A stretch of 46,205 bases of DNA from Clostridia bacterium (GTDB lineage Bacteria; Bacillota; Sulfobacillia; SLMV01), in the NCBI GenBank assembly GCA_003552525.1, contig PUNF01000005.1, positions 1 through 46,205 on the forward strand, given 5' to 3'. The position numbers were made by a program, and so were the translations under genes. Shown piece by piece: positions 42,509 to 46,205 of this stretch (positions are counted from its first letter, which is position 1; every line of letters begins with the position of its first letter). A model generated the notes under the pieces. It was not told the origin of the DNA. It saw only the letters and a list, made by a program, of their open reading frames with translations, and searched no databases.

Positions 42509-44155
42509 ATGAATAGCCGTACGGCGATGTATTGCAACCAGTGCGAACAGGTCGCGAGAGGACAGGCATGTACCCGCAGGGGTGTCTGCGGGAAAGACCC
42601 GCAGGTGGCCGGGCTGCAGGACCTGGTCATCTACCAGATGAAGGGGATTGGCTATCTCGGGGCGCGCGCCCTGGAGCGGGCGCTCGACATTCCAGAAGAC
42701 ATCCACGACCTCGTGCAGGAGGCGACCTTCGAAACGCTCACCAATGTCGACTTCGATCCCGATCGCTTCCACCGGTTGCTCGAGGAGGGCGACCAAGCGC
42801 GCCGTCGACTCCTGGAGATGGTGGGCACCGACGCCGACACGCCCGCGGCGGCCACCTATGCGCTCCCGGCGGACCCCGATGTCCGCATAGACGATGCCGC
42901 CCGCGTGGGTCCCTTGGCGGAAGCCGACCTCGACCCGGATATCCGCTCCCTGCGGCAGACGCTGGTATACGGTTTGAAGGGCATGGCGGCCTACGCCCAC
43001 CACGCCCGCGTCCTGGGCGAGACCGATCCCGGGGTGGATGCCTTCTTCTACCGGGGCTTCGATGCCGCGCTCCGCTCTGAAGACGGGGAGGCCCTGCTCG
43101 GCTTACTGCTGGAGCTGGGCGAGACCAACCTGCGGTGCATGGAGATCCTCGATACCGCCAATACCCGCAATTTTGGCCACCCCGAGCCGACCTCGGTTCC
43201 GGTCACGGTGAAAGAAGGACCCTTTATCGTGGTGTCGGGCCACGATCTCGCGGATCTTCGGGATCTCCTGGAACAAACCGAGGGCCGTGGCATCCACATA
43301 TACACCCACGGCGAGATGCTGCCCGCGCTGGCCTATCCCGGGCTCAAGAAGTACCCCCACCTGGTGGGCAACTACGGCGGTGCGTGGCAGGATCAGGTCC
43401 GCGAGTTCGACGGCATACCCGGCGCCATCCTGATGACCACCAACTGCATCCAGCGGCCCCGGGATTCCTATATGGATCGCATCTTCACCACCGGTCCGGC
43501 CGGCTTTCCCGGCGTGGCACACATCCCCGAGGTCGACGGCCAAAAGGACTTCACCCCGGTGATCGAAAAGGCCCTGACCCTGGGCGGATGGGACGAGGAC
43601 GAAGCGGAGCAGCGGATTACGGTGGGTTTCGGCCATAATGCTGTCATGGGCGTGGTCGGCGACGTCATCGATGCGGTGAAGTCCGGAGACATCCGCCACT
43701 TCTTCCTCGTGGGCGGTTGCGACGGGGCGAAGCCCGGCCGCAACTACTACACGGAGTTCGCCGAGAGGGCCCCAAAGGATACTGTGATCCTTACGCTGGC
43801 GTGTGGCAAGTTCCGCTTCAATAAGATGGACCTGGGCGACATTGGCGGCATCCCGCGCCTACTCGACATCGGCCAGTGCAACGATGCCTACTCCGCCGTG
43901 AAGATCGCGGAAGCCCTCGCGGATGCCTTCGCGTGCGACATCAACGCGTTGCCGCTGAGCATGATCCTATCGTGGTACGAGCAGAAAGCCGTGGTGATCC
44001 TGCTGACGCTGTTGGCCCTGGGCGTCAAGAACATCAAGCTGGGCCCGTCGTTACCCGCCTTCCTGTCCGAAAACGTCCTGAACACGCTGATAGAGGCCTA
44101 CGATATCGCACCCATCACCGACGTGGATCGCGACCTGGCCGAGATCCTCGGATAG
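42509..44155 (+). CDS. hcp: Hybrid cluster protein (hydroxylamine/NO reductase)
   Basis: 548 residues, length typical of the anaerobe-type Hcp. ATG 42509 (nine bases after GGAAGG) is preferred over the ATGs at 42491 and 42500. The N-terminal cysteine set MYCNQCEQVARG with CTRRGVCGK binds a 4Fe-4S cluster. The hybrid-cluster ligands appear in GETNLRCMEILD, IYTHGEMLPALAYP, TTNCIQRP, VGGCDG, LACGKFRF and DIGQCNDAYSA. Hcp reduces hydroxylamine and NO and is part of anaerobic nitrosative-stress defence. The ferredoxin-like gene immediately upstream and the Crp/Fnr gene across the dyad match the HcpR regulon layout. Confidence 0.97.
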   Translation: MNSRTAMYCNQCEQVARGQACTRRGVCGKDPQVAGLQDLVIYQMKGIGYLGARALERALDIPEDIHDLVQEATFETLTNVDFDPDRFHRLLEEGDQARRRLLEMVGTDADTPAAATYALPADPDVRIDDAARVGPLAEADLDPDIRSLRQTLVYGLKGMAAYAHHARVLGETDPGVDAFFYRGFDAALRSEDGEALLGLLLELGETNLRCMEILDTANTRNFGHPEPTSVPVTVKEGPFIVVSGHDLADLRDLLEQTEGRGIHIYTHGEMLPALAYPGLKKYPHLVGNYGGAWQDQVREFDGIPGAILMTTNCIQRPRDSYMDRIFTTGPAGFPGVAHIPEVDGQKDFTPVIEKALTLGGWDEDEAEQRITVGFGHNAVMGVVGDVIDAVKSGDIRHFFLVGGCDGAKPGRNYYTEFAERAPKDTVILTLACGKFRFNKMDLGDIGGIPRLLDIGQCNDAYSAVKIAEALADAFACDINALPLSMILSWYEQKAVVILLTLLALGVKNIKLGPSLPAFLSENVLNTLIEAYDIAPITDVDRDLAEILG

Positions 44156-44175
44156 TTTCCATCGCACCCACCCCA

Positions 44176-44213
44176 CGGGAGGTGCCCGGATCTTCGAGGG
44201 CGGGCACCTCCCG
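44176..44213 (+). terminator. Terminator hairpin after hcp
   Basis: A perfect 13-bp stem, CGGGAGGTGCCCG against CGGGCACCTCCCG, with a 12-base loop, 20 bases after the hcp stop. A weak CCCTTTA stretch follows. Confidence 0.8.
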
Positions 44214-44282
44214 CGTGATCACCCCTTTACCGGACCCAATTATTTCGGGATACTAGATGATAGTCTCGTGAGGGGGGATTCT

Positions 44283-45716
44283 TTGCGCGCCGAACACCGG
44301 GCGGAAGCAATGGGTACCGATCGCATCAGTCGTCTTCTGGTGCGCTTTTCCCTGCCCGCAACCATCGCCATGCTGGTGATGGCTTCCTACAATATCGCGG
44401 ATACCATCTTCGTCGGTCGCCTGGGCAGCGAGGCCCTCGCGGCCCTGTCGGTGGCCTTTCCCGTGCAGATGCTTTTTGGGTCCGTCGGGATCGGGACCGG
44501 GGTCGGGGCGGGCTCTTTGATCGCGCGCTCCCTGGGGGCGGGGGATCGTCGGGCGGCCGCCCGCACCGCCGGGCAGGTGTTCTTCCTCACCGGCCTTTTC
44601 GGGATCCTGACCGCGGGTCTTGGCCTGGCCTTCCTCGAGCCACTGCTGGTGGCTTTCGGTGCCACGCCGGAGATCCTCCCGCAAACCATGCAGTACATGC
44701 AGGTCGTCATCATGGGCTCGGTGTTCCTCTTCGGCATGATGATGATGAACAATGCCGTCCGCTCCGAGGGAAACCCGGTGTATTCCATGAATGCCATGAT
44801 CTTTTCCTCGGTGTTCAACATCGCCATCGATCCCCTGTTCATCTTCGCCCTCGGCATGGGGATTCGCGGGGCGGCCGTCGCGACGGTGATCGCCAAGGTG
44901 TTGGGCTTTGCCATCCTCCTTCACTACTACGTATCGGGCAAGAGTGCTTTTCGCATCGGCACCATGGACCTTCGGCCGCACGTGCAGACGATCGTCGAGA
45001 TCTACCGGGTCGGGCTTCCTTCTCTGCTGATGATGCTCGCCACCAATCTCTCTCTGGTCGTGGTGAACAACCTGCTCGGGGTCTTCGGCTTCATTCCCAT
45101 CGCCGTGATGGGATTGATCATGCGGCTGCAGCAGTTCGCGTTCATGCCGGTCATCGGGGTGGCCCAGGGGCTGCTTCCCATCATCGGTTACAACTACGGG
45201 GCCGGGCAGTATGGCCGGATTCGGGAAGCCCTGCTCAAGGGGGGTGCCGCGGGGACGCTTTTCATGACGGTGATGGGGGTGTTGTTCTTCGCCTTTCCCA
45301 CGGTTGCCCTCGGAATCTTCACCGACGATCCCGCCATCCTTGACATGGGGATCGGGGCCCTGCGATACATGGTGCTGGCCTATCCCTTGATCGCGGGAAT
45401 CATGGTATCCCGGACGCTCTTCCAGGCCATCGGCCGCGGTTTACCCGCGCTCTTTCTCGCGCTCCTGCGAGAGGTCATTCTCTATATTCCATTGGTCCTG
45501 GTGTTGCCGCGCTTCCTTGATCTCACCGGGATCTGGGCATCGCGTCCGGCCGCGGACGTATTGACCTTCGTCGTGAGTGCGGCGGTGGTGGCCCGGGAGT
45601 TCTGGCGGCGCGGCTTTTCCCTCACGGGCGGGGCGGTGGCGGGTGCGGCACCCCAGGGGGCCGTCCCGTCCAACGCCGTGGTGGAACAAGCGGCCGGGGA
45701 TGATGCGAACGACTGA
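44283..45716 (+). CDS. MATE-family efflux transporter
   Basis: About 477 residues from TTG 44283, close behind AGGGGGGA; ATG 44310 (MGTDRISRLL) is an alternative. Twelve hydrophobic helices are seen in two repeated halves. The MATE-type start LLVRFSLPATIAMLVMASYN and DTIFVGRLGSEALAALSVAFP open the first half; MGLIMRLQQFAFMPVIGVAQG and PIIGYNYGAGQYGRI open the second. Such proteins export drugs, metabolites or toxic compounds using sodium or proton gradients. Residues after about 445 are a Gly/Ala-rich tail. It stands alone after the hcp terminator. Confidence 0.93.
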   Translation: MRAEHRAEAMGTDRISRLLVRFSLPATIAMLVMASYNIADTIFVGRLGSEALAALSVAFPVQMLFGSVGIGTGVGAGSLIARSLGAGDRRAAARTAGQVFFLTGLFGILTAGLGLAFLEPLLVAFGATPEILPQTMQYMQVVIMGSVFLFGMMMMNNAVRSEGNPVYSMNAMIFSSVFNIAIDPLFIFALGMGIRGAAVATVIAKVLGFAILLHYYVSGKSAFRIGTMDLRPHVQTIVEIYRVGLPSLLMMLATNLSLVVVNNLLGVFGFIPIAVMGLIMRLQQFAFMPVIGVAQGLLPIIGYNYGAGQYGRIREALLKGGAAGTLFMTVMGVLFFAFPTVALGIFTDDPAILDMGIGALRYMVLAYPLIAGIMVSRTLFQAIGRGLPALFLALLREVILYIPLVLVLPRFLDLTGIWASRPAADVLTFVVSAAVVAREFWRRGFSLTGGAVAGAAPQGAVPSNAVVEQAAGDDAND

Positions 45717-45871
45717 GCCCGGGAGATCGCGCGACGCCTAGGACAATGGCAACAAATGCGATTTCTGTGGTACGGGGTCGGCAGGGATCCACGCGCCGGC
45801 GACTAGGTTCGCGGGTCCGTTTGCCCGCCGCGGCGAAGCCGACAGTAACGAAAAAGCCCCGCGTGCATGCA

Positions 45872-46205
45872 TTACCCTCCTGGGCGATTTGCCTGCCACT
45901 GGGGCACCGAGAGCACGATGGTCCGTGCATCCCCCGCATCCCCGTACAACGTCCCGCCGAGGTTCTTTGCCACGGCACGCGCGATCTCCAGGCCGAGGTA
46001 GGCCCGTGCCGATGGGCGACCGGGTTGATCTTCCCCCTCCGGCGTGCGGGTAACGGATACTTGTAGGCGACCGTGTTTGAGCGATGCGTGGATAACCAGG
46101 GCGGTGCCATGGGATCCCGCGTATCTCAGCAATCCCTCCAGGGCGCAAAGGAAGGCAGGGCCATCGGCCTCGAGAAGCAGGTCACCCCGGGGAACCCGCA
46201 CGGAG
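45872..46205 (-). CDS. Histidine-kinase-like ATPase domain, C-terminal part (cut by window edge)
   Basis: The last 110 codons of a gene whose start lies beyond 46205. The visible part reads LLEADGPAFLCALEGLLRYA, a degenerate N-box region, then TRTPEGEDQPGRP, GLEIARAVAKNLGGTLYGD (the G2-like stretch before the final strand) and IVLSVPQ. This fits the HATPase domain at the end of a sensor kinase. The usual N box asparagine and GxGLGL are altered or absent in what can be seen, so it may be a divergent or inactive ATPase. No terminator or other gene is seen in the 155 bases between it and the MATE gene. Confidence 0.65.
   Translation of the reverse strand, partial: SVRVPRGDLLLEADGPAFLCALEGLLRYAGSHGTALVIHASLKHGRLQVSVTRTPEGEDQPGRPSARAYLGLEIARAVAKNLGGTLYGDAGDARTIVLSVPQWQANRPGG

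Noticed and set aside
1-46205. CRISPR arrays, insertion sequences and phage genes
   Set aside because: No regularly spaced direct repeats, transposase or integrase motifs, or terminal inverted repeats flanking a coding unit were seen.

Overview
The window is GC-rich bacterial DNA with densely packed genes and third codon positions dominated by G and C. Strong GGAGG-type ribosome binding sites, frequent GTG and TTG starts and 4-8 base stop/start overlaps are seen throughout. An FMN riboswitch in front of a RibU-type ECF transporter, a CD1871A-type CXXC small protein, an ATC-hydrolase-like protein, an HcpR-like regulator with a hybrid cluster protein, and two UGA-interrupted redox lipoproteins together suggest an anaerobic or microaerobic, high-GC member of the Bacillota (Clostridia/Limnochordia/Symbiobacteriia-like). 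That placement is inference. UGA also serves as an ordinary stop here, so the two in-frame UGAs are best read as selenocysteine.

Layout. 1-2853 (minus): the start of an SLC13-type permease running off the left edge, a CPBP membrane protease and a secreted BPL_N-type amidotransferase-fold protein. 3118-6833 (plus): an ATC-hydrolase-like protein, then an operon of a small YLDPGTG membrane protein, a large methyltransferase and a membrane sulfatase-fold enzyme. 7103-9227: a secreted SLH-like/Big2 protein convergent with a lipoprotein MsrA whose catalytic codon is UGA. 9426-11784: an unrecognised three-gene operon (PH-like protein plus two zinc-ribbon proteins). 11871-13295 (minus): a tandem isochorismatase-fold protein with a dead second site. 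13641-23147: a cyclic-di-GMP signalling operon (REC-GGDEF; 1869-residue multi-PAS hybrid kinase with two REC and one Hpt domain; PAS-GGDEF-HD-GYP). 23134-25169 (minus): DUF1294 and an M14 carboxypeptidase. 25303-26671: promoter, FMN riboswitch, RibU and a P-loop kinase-like protein. 26796-31042 (minus): MFS exporter, PEP-synthase/rifampin-phosphotransferase-like enzyme and a small protein, divergent from a MalT-type LuxR regulator (31256-33970). 34165-35954: RDD protein and an acidic lipoprotein. 36283-37801: CD1871A-like protein, polyferredoxin membrane protein and a TlpA-like lipoprotein with a U-x-x-C motif. 37759-39297 (minus): serine hydrolase. 39548-40977: ADP-ribosylglycohydrolase and HIT protein. 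40974-44155: Crp/Fnr regulator divergent from ferredoxin and hcp. 44283-45716: MATE exporter. 45872-46205: C-terminal part of a histidine-kinase-like ATPase.

How the parts may work together. The strongest theme is redox repair outside the membrane. A selenocysteine MsrA lipoprotein lacking any resolving cysteine needs an external reductant. A second selenocysteine lipoprotein of the TlpA thioredoxin fold lies about 28 kb away, translationally coupled to a membrane polyferredoxin and a CXXC small protein that could feed it electrons. The second clear circuit is nitrosative stress: the Crp/Fnr protein faces the ferredoxin-hcp operon across a perfect GTAAC-N4-GTTAC dyad centred at about -41.5 from a predicted start site. 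The third is a compact c-di-GMP module able to make and break the messenger.

No rRNA, tRNA, CRISPR array, insertion sequence or origin was recognised.
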